Below, in pieces: positions 1-11,000 of a DNA stretch of 25,115 nucleotides. The DNA lies in NCBI GenBank assembly GCA_001579985.1, contig LRSR01001638.1:1-25115 (forward strand), in the 5' to 3' direction. The notes beneath the pieces were generated by a model that was given only the letters and a program-made list of their open reading frames with translations, was not told the DNA's origin and made no database searches. This DNA is from Hypsibius dujardini. Taxonomy: Eukaryota; Tardigrada; Eutardigrada; Parachela; Hypsibiidae. Numbering within the stretch: the stretch's first letter is position 1; each line of letters starts with the position of its first letter. A program made the position numbers and the translations under genes.

Positions 1-3000
1 GTGCGTTTCGGTCAGGGAATACAGACTGGGCCACTGAACAAAAAAATATAATGAAGCGAGTTCAAATACTAACGATTCAAAACTAAATGTAATATAAACT
101 GCCGTTGAAGTGAAGTGTTCGAACTGGAATAAATTGAATAAATGAAACTGGAATAAATGGAATTGGAAAAGGAATTGGAATAAATTGTAGCAAGTACTAA
201 AATAAGTTTTAATAGTTTTTGAGCGTTAAATTCACCGTGCATTCCAATTAAATAAAAATTACATTAAAGAAAAATATTTTTCAATGTTTATAGTTACCAT
301 TAAAATATACACTGGTTTGGGAAAGAAATCTTTTAGATACATGTATATTAGTGTTTAATTTCTAAATTTTAAAAACAAACAAATTCGTAAACAATAAAAA
401 TTAAGTCAATATTAAATCAAACAAGCTGATTTTCCGATCACTTTAGTTCTTTTATGTATGTTAAAAAAATGATCTTCAAAAATAGGCAATAAATTCCTGA
501 AAAAAAGGGGACATTCACCACGTACGGTTAAGTTGCCATTGACATCCTTGATCAGCTGATCAAAACACCGACTAGTCAAGGCTTCCGGCGGGATGAGTGA
601 CTCGGTAACGCAGAGCGCCACGTTTCGGTTCAGCTTTTGCTGGGCACTATAACCGTTGACGAGAGGACCCACGAACTGCCGCGTGGGAAAATTTCCGGTG
701 CTCTTGGCTTTCCGAGTAACTGCAGCACTAGTAGATGGACCATCTGCGGTCTGAAAAAACCCGTATTCATAAGAAGCCAGACTTACACACACAAGCAGAG
801 ACAGACAGACAGACAGACAGACAGAGACACAGAGACACACAGACACACAGACAGACACACAGAGACACACAGACACACAGACAGACAGACAGACACAGAG
901 ACAGACAAACAGACAGACACAGAGACAGACAGACACAGAGACAAACAAACAGACAGACAGACAGACAGACAGGTCATACAGACTGACAGAAAAGTGATCA
1001 TCCTGAAGCCCACTAACCTTTTTGGGTCTTCCTCGAGTCTTCGGAGCGTCGGGCCCCAAGAAGACAGCATTGATTGTTTTAATTGATGCGAGACGATCAA
1101 CGATTGCCGGCCCCGTGCCTTCCTGCAACCCGTCTACCGGGGAAAAGGTGACGAATTCGGCCAACTCAGAAAACTGAAACAGAAGTTTTATAACTTTTCA
1201 ACCTATTAATGCATGGAAATCTAAAATTTTCTCACAGTTTGTACATCCTTGTGCTTGTGTTCAAAGTGGGCCCGGAAGCCAAAATACGAATCGGTTCCCT
1301 GCACAACCTTCCCGCAAAGTTTGCACTCTCCCGTATAGCGAATGCAGCCTCTTCGACAGCCTGGTTTCGGTTCAGGTGCTTTATCTTTGACATGCGCGGT
1401 GAAGTAGGCATTGTAGTATTCTTTTGCCGGACGAGCTTTGTTGGTGGTGGCGGATACGACAATGTGGGGAGTTTCATCGTCGGCAGTCGCTTCAATGGCT
1501 TCACCGTCCATTGTTTCATCAGAACCCTATTTAAAAAACACCAGAGATAAATTTAATGAGACTGTGAGAATACCAGTCTACTTTCTGTGTCTGTCTGGCT
1601 ATCTGGTTGTCCGCCTGCCTGTCTGTCTGCCTGTCTATCTATCTGTCTGTCTGCCTACCTGTCTGTCTATCTATCTATCTATCTTTCTTTCTATCTCTCT
1701 ATCTGTCTGCCTGTCTATCTATCTGTCTGTCTTTATCTGTCTATTTGAATTGAACTAAATACATGCCTGTATACCTGCATAGTTCTCAGTATGGGTTTCA
1801 GCCTGCCTGCTTGTGTTTCTGCACGTCCGTAAAATGCCGGCTTACCTTAAAGCCAGAATGCCGCAATTTCCAGTGCTCGCGAAACTTGAAGAAACCGTCG
1901 AGGCCGGTCAATCGCTTCGCGCAAATCTTACATTCCGCAGAGTACCGAGTACCCATTCGATTGTCCGCCTTCCGCTGCTCCTTCCCAATCAAGTGGTTAA
2001 TAAAAAGGCGTTGGAAAAACTCCTTCCCACTCCGATCCCACGGCAGCTCGTTAACCGGATCGGAAACCGGCACTTCGAATGGGACCATCTCATCGGCGGC
2101 GATTTCTGCAGGATCTCGGAACCTTTTCTGCACCATACAAAAGAATAAGCACTTTATTTGAACAATGCGTCTTTAAAACTTCGAGCAAACCCCGAAAAGG
2201 CTTTTAATGCAGATTGATAAAGCATAATTACCTTCGTTGTTCCATTTTCCGGTGGTGCCTGTTGAGGGAAAAAGAATGTGTCTGACACGTAATACAGACA
2301 GCGTTTGACAGAAAAAGCATTGATTAAAGCAAATGAAGATGGAAGCTCACAGCAATAAACAACTGTCCATCTACAATCTACCGATATTCAAAGGAAATTG
2401 AAATGCTAGTGTCACTAATCCATTAATCAACCTATCGATTCACATACCCTTTTCTCCCGAATTCTAGCGTCAGTGCTAGTGTCACTAATCCATCAATCAA
2501 TCAATGTTCCCTGAATACTAGTGTCACTGATCCATCAATCAACCAATCGATTTAAATACCTTATTCTCCTGACTGAATCGTTTCAGGATTCGGCTGTCTA
2601 TATGGTGACTCAGTAACTCAAAACTTCAGCAGTTTTCCATAAAATTATTGGGAAAAAAAGCAATCAACCAATCGCATACTCTTTGGAGTGTTGATTAATA
2701 AATAATAATAATAAGATAAAAGAATTGAAACCTTTAAAAAGTAAAAACCATGAAAGACTCCATTAATCAATCAATCAACCTATGCCATCAATAGTCCATC
2801 GGCAAAATCATCATTTACCGCCTAACTCATCAATCAACCGACCACCTCGGTGAGAAACTATTCCACGACTCGAAGTCTTTCGAGAATTCTACCGCGCCAA
2901 CCTGAACGACCGAACTCACCAACTCATTCGGATGTTTCGTCTGAAAATGCGACCGGAATCCGTAGAAGGAATCCGTCGAAGTGACGCGTCGCTCGCACTT

Positions 3001-3348
3001 GACGCACACAGCGGCGTATTTGCGGATGCTCCGCCCGGCGGCGCTCTTCAACGTGGCGACTTCGTGATCCGCAAACAACAGCTGGTAGTAGTCCTTGGCC
3101 GCGCGATCCACCGGGAACTCCGACGTGTCCCCAGTCCATCTTTCGGCACCTTCCTCAGCGGTGTCCTCGCCGTCGTCCGCGGCCTCGTCGGACGGGTGAT
3201 TGTCCGCCGCCGCAGCGGAAGGTTCCGCTATTTCTCCGTCGCCGTGGTCCTCCTGCTGCAATTCCTCCTCCGTCTCCGTTGTATCCGCATTTTCAGTTTC
3301 CGCTGCTGCGCGCATGGCGGCGGCGGCCTTCACCCGCGTCTTAACCAT
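1..3348 (-). CDS. Triple BED-like zinc-finger protein with AT-hook and hAT-like segment (3' end beyond window)
   Basis: Exons on the minus strand: 3348-2920, 2258-2232 (27-nt microexon), 2127-1846, 1526-1236, 1173-1018, 750-526 and probably 33-1. All have GT-AG borders and every intron is phase 0. Exons 1, 3 and 4 each encode one copy of a ~65-residue module. It has an aromatic/basic helix (DYYQLLF, EFFQRLF, EYYNAYF) and then a finger with identical C-x2-C-x15-H-x4-H spacing (CVKC, CKIC and CKLC, each followed by an FRxH...H part). This resembles BED fingers. Exon 1 begins with an acidic, Ala/Glu/Asp-rich stretch. Exon 5 ends in an AT-hook-like TRGRPKK. Exon 6 ([20 protein letters not shown], then CFDQLI) resembles the N-terminal part of hAT transposases, which suggests a domesticated hAT/ZBED-type nuclear DNA-binding protein. 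The end is uncertain: reading through the donor at 525 stops at 412 (112-aa last exon), but AT content rises at 525, and a strong acceptor before 33 opens a frame to the window edge. The start codon has G at -3. The function is unknown. Confidence 0.72.
121..190. repeat. Degenerate tandem GGAATAAAT repeat
   Basis: An AT-rich stretch repeats variants of ctggaataaat/ggaattgga about five times. It lies in the probable last intron (525-34) of the zinc-finger gene, or in its 3' flank if translation ends at 412. The rest of 34-411 is AT-rich with no coding signal. A variant ATTAAA on the minus strand (359-354) could serve as a poly(A) signal under the second model. Confidence 0.5.
795..972. repeat. 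(CAGA)n tetranucleotide array
   Basis: About 175 bp of cagacaga with acac/agag interruptions fills most of the intron 1017-751 of the zinc-finger gene. The sense strand of the gene reads TCTG. The array stays open in several frames and gives long Thr-Asp-Arg-Gln or Ser-Val-Cys-Leu ORFs that are not genes. Confidence 0.95.
1605..1745. repeat. (CTGT/CTAT)n tetranucleotide array
   Basis: Mixed ctgt, ctat and cttt units lie in the intron between exons 3 and 4 of the zinc-finger gene (1845-1527). The gene's sense strand carries the ACAG/ATAG orientation, opposite to the array in the next intron. Confidence 0.9.
2404..2580. repeat. Three-copy imperfect direct repeat in intron 1 of the zinc-finger gene
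   Basis: Copies begin at about 2404, 2474 and 2517 and share the core ctagtgtcactaatccat followed by caatcaa units. Copies 1 and 3 also share an ATCGATT and a run ending in ttctcc. The rest of the 661-bp intron (2919-2259) holds scattered TCAA runs and an AT-rich patch near 2690-2730. Confidence 0.7.
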
Positions 3349-3931
3349 TTCGAAAGTTTCTCTCTTGAATTATCTAATGGCAAAAGACAGCGAAATTATT
3401 GAAATGATCGAAATACAAAACCGTAAAAAAATTAAAATAGCGAGCGAACGGATAAAAGTTTAACTTGATGTCACTGGACGAAGGAGTGAAGTTTAGAAAA
3501 GGTTTAGTTACATTGAGCAGTCTCCCAGGATACGACGGGTTGAAAATAATGATTGAAGCACGGGGAGAGTGCGGAAATTAAACGGACTGGTTTCTATTTC
3601 GCGTATGATATTGTTTTGCGTCTTGCGTTATTTCCGCGGTGAAGCTCCGCCTTGCCGCCATGTTGGAATCCGTTCCGCTTTTCAAGCGAGAGCGGGGAAC
3701 ACGCGCGAACATATTATTTCGTGGTCGAACATGGTCTTCCGCAACTGAACATGTCATTCTCCGCGGTTGAACATATTATTCTCTGCAAGAACATATTGAT
3801 TCTATGAGAGAACACTTTAAGGCTAAAACAGCTGATTTAATTTTCCTCAAACTTTCATTCGTTCGCCCCGGTTTCTCGCTCCTCTGGCACTGCGCACCTT
3901 CCGCCCCTTTTCGACTTGGAAACGAATCAAG
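3349..3931. promoter_or_regulatory. Putative bidirectional promoter (zinc-finger gene / PGK)
   Basis: These 583 bp separate two divergent start codons and contain the upstream regions of both genes. Visible elements are a YY1-like gccgccatgttgg (3654-3666) and six GAAC-centred units spaced 20-22 bp apart (3707-3813). No convincing TATA box is seen. The PGK start has A at -3. Transcription starts cannot be placed from sequence. Confidence 0.55.
3697..3813. repeat. 20-22 bp periodic GAACATATTATTCT repeat upstream of PGK
   Basis: GAAC occurs at 3707, 3727, 3747, 3769, 3789 and 3810 (steps 20, 20, 22, 20, 21), with one further GAAC at 3697. The best units read gaacatattattct, and the segment between them is often a variant of ccgcggtt. 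The array ends about 120 bp before the PGK ATG, so it lies in the promoter or 5' leader. Confidence 0.75.
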
Positions 3932-5273
3932 ATGTCGCTGTCCAACAAGTTGACCATCGATAAGCTGGACGTTAAGGATAAGCGTGTGCTGATGCGCGTG
4001 GACTTCAACGTGCCCCAGGACAAGAATGGTGCCATCACCAGCAACCAACGGTATAATCCTACCCAAAAAAATTCCCCTATTGAGCTTGAATGCTATTTTC
4101 CGTGTTTTTTAAACATGTAATTAGGATTGTGGCATCCTTGCCATCCATCAAGTACGCGTTGGAACATGGAGCGAAGGCGGTCATTCTGATGAGCCATTTG
4201 GGGCGTCCGGATGGACAGAGGAAGGAAAAATTCACCCTCAAGCCGATCGCGGAGGAATTGAAGAAACTCCTGAACAAGTAGGTGGTGTGGAAATTCAAAG
4301 TTATGTTTTAGTGTGTTCCGAATAGACTTTTTGAACTAAAACACTTGTCCTAAAAGAGGGAGATCGCGATTTTATGAACCGTTGCACGGTTCAATGAATT
4401 CATCAATCAAGCAATAACTTTTTATTGGCACCTACAAGCTTAATAATCAATCAATCCATCACAGACCTAACTGAAATCACTTCGGGCAGAATACCACTTG
4501 TGCCCTTCTCGTTTCTTCTTTCAAGTCTCGTTTCAAGTTGTTGACCTTATCCGAAAGAAATTTTAACATGTACTTTTGAGAGGTCTTAGCTTAAGATATG
4601 TTCAAGGTATCTGCAAAAATGGATTTTATTTAAATAGATTGTGTTTTACTACTTGCACTTGAAATCAGGAAAATTGAGGTCTATTGCAACCTTAATTTTA
4701 AGGAAATTTTAACTTTTTGAGCTGAGGCACTGCGGTATTTTTTGTTACTGAGCAGAGTTCTTTACAGGGATGTGACATTTTTGCCCGATTGCGTGGGTCC
4801 GGAAGTGGAGGAGAAATGCAAGGACCCGCCGACTGGTAGCGTCATCCTCCTGGAAAATGTGCGTTTCCATGCCGAAGAGGAGGGCAGTATGATCGACGAT
4901 TCGGGAAAGAAGGTGAAAGCCGACAAGGCAAAGGTGGAAGAATTCCAGCAATCACTGACCAAGTTGGGCGACGTCTATGTCAACGACGCGTTCGGCACTG
5001 CCCACCGGGCTCACAGGTATTCTCTGCTCACTTTCTCACACTGCATGTAGTTCTGATTCGTAAGCGATGTCTGAATGTCTTCTGTTTCTAGCTCTGTTAC
5101 TGGAATCAAACTGGATAAACGAGCGGCCGGATTCTTGATGAAGAAGGAGCTGGAAATTTTCGCGAAATGCTTGGAGAAACCCGACCATCCATTTCTGGCA
5201 ATTCTTGGAGGGTAAACAACGGAGTGACATGCAGACAGACACCGACAGACGGACCCCGGGACAGACATACAGG

Positions 5274-5307
<34 letters not shown>

Positions 5308-5310
5308 GGC

Positions 5311-5388
<78 letters not shown>

Positions 5389-6421
5389 ACTAAAGCAGAC
5401 TAAAGCAGACTAAGACAGCTAGATGTTCGGCCGAGCGGGTGAAGAGTAAATTGATTACAAATATGTTTTATTTTATTTGAAGAGCCAAAGTCAAGGACAA
5501 GATCCAGCTCATCGAGAACTTACTGGACAAGGTCGACGAGCTGATCATTGGCGGTGGAATGGCTTTCACCTTCCTCAAGCAGTTGAACGGAATGAAGGTA
5601 CTATTAGCTTGTCGTACTTACCTCGATCACTGTCCGTTCACAATCTGTAATAACTTACTATGCGAGATGCAGATTGGTACTTCACTGTTCGACGAAGAGG
5701 GCTCGAAGATCGTTGAGAAGCTGATGGAGAAGGCCAAGGCTAAGAACGTCAAGATCCACTTGCCGGTGGACTTTGTGACCGGCGATAAGTTCGACAAGGA
5801 CGCCAAAGTGGGATATGCTACCGCCGCGGATGGTATTCCAGACGGTATCATGGGCATGGATGCTGGACCGGAAACCATCAAGCAGTTCAGTGAAGTTATC
5901 AACCGAGCGAAATTGATCATCTGGAACGGGTAAGTTTGTTATTCGGTCTGAAAAAGATAGCCAAATGATTGGGTGGGCGGACAAAACAGATGGACAAGAA
6001 GCGGAAACAGACAAACATGTTCACAGACAGACGGGAACACAGATAGGCAAAACAGACAAGCAGGCACACGCAGACAGACAGACTGAACCTCGTTTTGACG
6101 CATCTGTTCTGCCGTAGGCCGCTTGGTGTCTTCGAATGGGAGAGTTTCCAAAACGGCACTAAGAGCCTACTGAAGGTCGTGGCGGAAGTCACCAAGCGCG
6201 GAGTAACCACGGTTATCGGCGGTGGTGATACCGCCACGGCTGCTGCCAACTTTGGCGTGGAAGACCAGGTCACTCATGTCAGTACCGGTGGTGGAGCCAG
6301 TTTGGAGCTGTTGGAAGGTAGTTTTCGCGCTTTCCCTATCCGCTCAAAACAATATAAGCCAATCACTTTCGTCCTTGCAGGCAAAACTCTTCCCGGTGTC
6401 GCTGGCCTCTCTGATGCTTGA
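3932..6421 (+). CDS. PGK: Phosphoglycerate kinase
   Basis: The enzyme transfers phosphate between 1,3-bisphosphoglycerate and ADP, giving 3-phosphoglycerate and ATP in cytosolic glycolysis. Exons: 3932-4050, 4125-4277, 4768-5016, 5092-5211, 5483-5597, 5673-5929, 6118-6317, 6381-6421. They join in frame to 417 aa, the same length as human PGK1. Family signatures appear in order: [10 protein letters not shown] near residue 20, MSHLGRPDG in exon 2, [13 protein letters not shown] and [13 protein letters not shown] in exon 3 (the last crossing into exon 4), [20 protein letters not shown] and [12 protein letters not shown] around the hinge, [21 protein letters not shown] (nucleotide binding) and [20 protein letters not shown] at the C-terminus. 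No key residue appears missing. The N-domain and C-domain are both whole. Introns 4 and 6 hold CAGA arrays. The gene is divergent from the zinc-finger gene and convergent with PWP2. Confidence 0.98.
4278..4767 (+). other. PGK: PGK intron 2 (490 bp)
   Basis: The donor is AA|GTAGGT and the acceptor ttctttacag|G. The intron is AT-rich and contains tcaatcaa units at about 4395-4460. No ORF, RNA gene or conserved motif was recognised. Confidence 0.8.
5265..5412. repeat. (CAGA)n then (GGCA)n array in PGK intron 4
   Basis: About 20 near-perfect cagacaga units are followed by six to seven ggca units and then by three taaagcagac copies (5390-5412). The array lies wholly within intron 5212-5482, between the codons of LAILGG and AKVKDK. 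Confidence 0.95.
5980..6085. repeat. Degenerate CAGA array in PGK intron 6
   Basis: Interrupted acagacaga, aacagaca and agacagac units run through intron 5930-6117. This is a more decayed version of the array in intron 4. Confidence 0.8.
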
Positions 6422-6651
6422 TCTTTAAGGGTTTTCACCTATGTTGGCCCCACTTCTTAGTTTTATCGGTGCTGTTTTCTAGGCTATGAGAGAAGATTTT
6501 TCGTTTCTTTTTAGCGCATTCTGCTGTGGATTACCTTGTTTAACCGAAAATGAAAATGGGAACCCCTTCATCTCACATCTTGCTGACTTTTCATAAAAAG
6601 TTCCAACAAAGCGCTTTCCATTTAATTCAACTTAAGATTCCATAAATGCAT
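6422..6651. other. Tail-to-tail spacer between PGK and PWP2
   Basis: 230 bp separate the two stop codons, so the 3' UTRs must be short or overlap. No AATAAA is seen for PGK; CATAAA occurs at 6592 and 6640. On the minus strand a variant ATTAAA lies at 6626-6621, about 26 nt past the PWP2 stop. No gene was found. Confidence 0.6.
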
Positions 6652-8050
6652 TCAGTCTTCCTCGTCTTCTTCCATCTCGCCATCAACAGAATCGGAATCC
6701 TTTCCATCGCTCGCACTGTTGCCGGCCTCCAATGTCAGTTTAAACACCGACTGAGCATATTCCAGATTCGAGACATTACGCTGCGTTCTGAAACCAAAGA
6801 AAAAATTCAGTCTCCGACAAATTTAGGAAAGAATTTTTCAATAGTTCCTTCTCTCTGTATCTCTGTCTCTCTGTATCTCTCTGTCTGTCTGTCTGCCTGT
6901 ATGTCTGTCTCTTTGTCTGGCCGTCTCATTATATTTTTGCTTGTATGTGTCCGCGTCTGTCTGTGTGTCGGTCGGTCTACCTGTTTTTTTGTCTGTCTGC
7001 GTCTGTCTGTCTGCCTGTCTGTTTGATTGGTTGTCTGAATATCTATCCATCTTTCAGTCTCTCGGCTTGTGTGTCTGTGTCTGTCTGATCGCCTGTTTGA
7101 CTTCATTCCCATCACTCACATCCTGAGGATATCCTCTTTTTTCCGTATCAATGCCTTTTGCAACGAATGCAGCACCGGCATTATCGTTGTTGAGCGGCTT
7201 TTAAGCTTTTGGCCATGCGCAAAGAGCGTCGTCTTGATCCAGTTGAGGTAGAACTCGAAATGGCGAGAGTTCTCCAACTGCAGGGCGGAAAAGTTGAGGA
7301 GTAATGTGACGTACTTGTCCGGTAGATTTTCACTGATCAGAGCAACTACAAAGAGAGACACTCTTGAAGAGTCATTCCTGCAGCTCGTTACAGAGTGAAA
7401 TGAGACAAAGTAAACTTACTATCATGAACCGGAATGCTCTCCATCACTTCTGCGACCAGTTTGTTCTCATTCAATCGCAGTGCCATGATCAAAGCTCGTC
7501 CGGGATCGCGCGATGGTCCGGAAATCAGAGCTCGTGTCGACGCTGGTGTGATGGAGGGGTCCAAGTCAAAGGGATCGAAGAGGTCCTCCGTGTGGGTGGA
7601 ATAGATCATCAAACCCTCGGTGCTGCAAGCTGCCCAGGATTGGCCTGAGAGATGGAAATAATTTTACTGACCGATCCAGGCTGACTGATGGAACGCATCC
7701 ATTAAAATGGGAATGTTGGGTAATACCGGTCGGAGAGAATTGAACGCTGTAGACGGTGACTTCCGGCTTGAAGTGCCGCGATGCCATGTCCCCGGATCGG
7801 ACGCCGGGAAGGCTGAGTTTTTGGCGGTCCGAGTCGTCTTCATCCAGGTCCATCAGTCCACGTTGGCCCATCTCGGTGTTGGTACGTTTGCTCAGAAACT
7901 CCTAGAAACGCAAGAACGCATGGATTAGTTGACAGTTTCTAGTTTGCCTGTGTCTTATTTGTATATCTATAATCTATCGGCGGTCCATATCTGTCGATCT
8001 ACATGTATACGTCTGTTGGTTAACTATCTTTCTGTCTTTCTTTCTGTCTT

Positions 8051-8081
<31 letters not shown>

Positions 8082-11000
8082 GCCTGCCTGTCTGCCATAT
8101 TGCCTGCCTGCCTGCCTGCATGTCTTTCTGTCTGCATATGCGACATTCCCACACAAAGGTAGCTAAGCCTTACCGTCATGCCGGTAAAGGACCAATTCTT
8201 CGACACAGCAAAGCGTCGCAGCAAGACATGCTCCTTGGTATGGTAGACACAGATGTACTTGCTCTTGCCTCCCACTAATATGGCCATTCCATCCGCGGAA
8301 TAGCACAATGTCGTAAACGCTCTACAGAAACAGTCCCAATACGTAGATCAGCCATAGCACACAGATCAAACGGTGAAGTTCCTCCGGCTCTTACCGTCCC
8401 TTCGATGCTGTCTTCCCTGACACTAAGTCATCCTCACGCCTGAATCGGCCGAGATCGGCTTTCGCCTCAATGATACCGATTTGTTGGGTGCTTACGGGAT
8501 CGAAAAACTGAATCCGACAGTTTAAGTCACACACGGCAATTTCGTTGCCGTCCGGACGGAAGGCCACAGCAAGTGCTGTAAAGCAGCAAAAACCAACCGC
8601 ATGAGAGTCAAATTCAACACGCAACCACGACACTCTTTCTACCCTGCCAATGCGTACCTTCAGAGTGGACTCTAACGGATTCCTGCTGCGACTTGCTTTT
8701 GAAGATATCCCATACCCGCACCGTCTGGTCCCATGATGAGCTCACCAGCAGCTGATTCTCGCCGGCATTACCGAACGCGACACCGCTGATGGGAGCTTCG
8801 TGGCCGCTCAAAATCTGCCCAAAACAATCACAGCGTATTTAACAGGCTATTTAGACATTCATTAATCTTAACTCTCAGTGTATAAAGGAGCACGAAAGCG
8901 GTTTACCTCTAGCAGGCGACCAGTTTGAACTGACCACACAAACAGCTCAAACGAATCCTGGCTGCCGGCACAGACCACATCACCACTCGGGTCAACTGCC
9001 AAGCAGCTGAACTGAGCGGGCCGAGGAGATGTGAAAGTACGGAAGTTCCGGTACCTATAAGCGAAATGAAATCTTCCGAAAATGTCAAACACACAAGTTT
9101 CAGTCAGTCTCACGCATACCTGGTGGTGTCGAACGCTCTCACAGTACCGTCGAGGGAAGACGATATGACAGCCTTACCGCTGTGGGTAAACTGCAGAGCC
9201 GTCACAGATGCCGTGTGTTCGTTGAAAGTCACAAAACAGAAACCAGATGATGTGTTCCAAAGTTTCACCTGTAAGGGATTCGACATGAACTTGATGAAAG
9301 CTGTGAACTTGACGAAGACTGAACTAATAGCCGGACAATGTTGTAGACAGACAAACAGGCACACAACTGAACATGCCATAAGACAGACAGACAAATAATA
9401 AAGTAGACATACAATAACACAAGACAGACAGATAGACACAGACAGGCACACATACAGACAAGCAGGCAGGCACTCATACAGACAGACAGATATACGGATA
9501 GAAAAAGAGGGACAGACGGACAAACAGATAGCCAGGCAGATAGACAGACAGCTAGCCATACAGGCAGATAGACAGACAGACATGTAGGGACACCAATAGG
9601 CGGATAGAGACAAACATCAGCTAATCGAATGGAATGCAAATTCAAAATGACGCGCACCTTGCCGTCACTTCCACCGGTCGCAAGGTATTGCCCGTCCGGG
9701 GAATATGTCAACGTCATGAGCTGATCATAATGGCCTTGTTGTTTCAATACGAAGCATTGGCTCTGCCACTCCCAAACAACAAGCTGGCCCAGTCCGGTTG
9801 TCCCCAATGCCAACCAGTCGCCGCGGCGGTTAAACACTGCTGCCGTGATGCTCTGTTCTCCCAGGCTGAAAATAACAAGCCTTCATTAAGCGCCTCCGCG
9901 ACAACCATCATCTGACACTGGCACACACAGCCACACCTCAAAGAATGTATCAACGTGAAATCCGGCATCTCGTGGAGGAAGAACGACCCGTTGGAGAATC
10001 CAGCCACCAGAATCTTGGTGGTCTTGTGAAAGCATGCCGATGTTAGGGTCGAGTGGTCTTTGGTGAGATCTCGGTAGTAATGCCTGGCTGATTTGGTGTA
10101 TGCAATTTTATTGCTCTTTTTCTCCTCCACCGGTAATCTTGCTGTTAAAAATGGAAAGTGCCATACTTGCAACTACTGAAGAACTAATGCTTTCCAAAAT
10201 CGGTCTCGTACGTTCTTTTGCAGCTGGGAATTCGCTTAAAGGATCGACTTCCGGAACCTCTTCCGGTTCCTCCGGCTCATTCTCCTCAGCAACCCACAAG
10301 TCAGCCAATGAAGTGTCACATGCCCATATGCAAAGTTGACCACTCCTACTTAGACTGTAGAGCTGGATAAAGGAAGAACCTAGTGTAAGTGTCTGAAGAA
10401 GGACCTGGCAATTAGATGGACTCTTCCTACATTTAGAGAGTCTTTGGCGAAAAAGCAGTGCAAGACAATGTCACTGTGACCACCGAGGCTGTAGACACCC
10501 AGATTCGGGCACCGTTTCACAGGGTACACTCGAGTGTTCATATCCTTTGCTCCCACGGCGAAGCATCTGAAAACAAGAAGAAAGCAATGCCGTATAGCAG
10601 CTATCAGCTATCAGGTGAAGGATAACGCTAACAAACGACATAAATACAGACAAACTAACAAACATACCGACAGACAGACAGACAGGTAGGCAGACAAGCA
10701 GACAGACAGACAAACAGACAGGCAGGCAGACAAACAGACAGACAAACAAACAGGCAGAGAGGCAGTAAAACCAGATGACTGGACACATAGACAGAGGGGC
10801 GGACAGACAAACTGACAGATGACCACAAAACAACAAAATTACGCACTTCGAATCACTCGTCCAGTCGATGCATGTGGTTTCGTCGTGAGATCCAAAGAAG
10901 ACGCGTTCCAGATGGAACGGATTGAAGTCCACGGATCGTTGACCAGGCGCAGTGAATAACTGCACATCGTTTTGGAAGGTGACTGCGAACCGACTACAAA

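Noticed and set aside
498-525. A 29-nt intron (gtacgt ... tttttttcag) inside the 750-412 exon of the zinc-finger gene
   Set aside because: Too short for normal splicing, and it would lead to a stop after a few codons; a donor at 525 joined to an acceptor ending at 34 fits better.
637-1086. Open frames rich in Thr-Asp-Arg-Gln or Ser-Val-Cys-Leu (also at 5167-5403, 9110-9613, 23646-23950 and elsewhere)
   Set aside because: They are translations of (CAGA/TCTG)n intron repeats, open by composition only.
2932-3402. 156-aa open frame on the plus strand
   Set aside because: It is antisense to exon 1 of the zinc-finger gene and its GC-rich coding composition; it has no family features.
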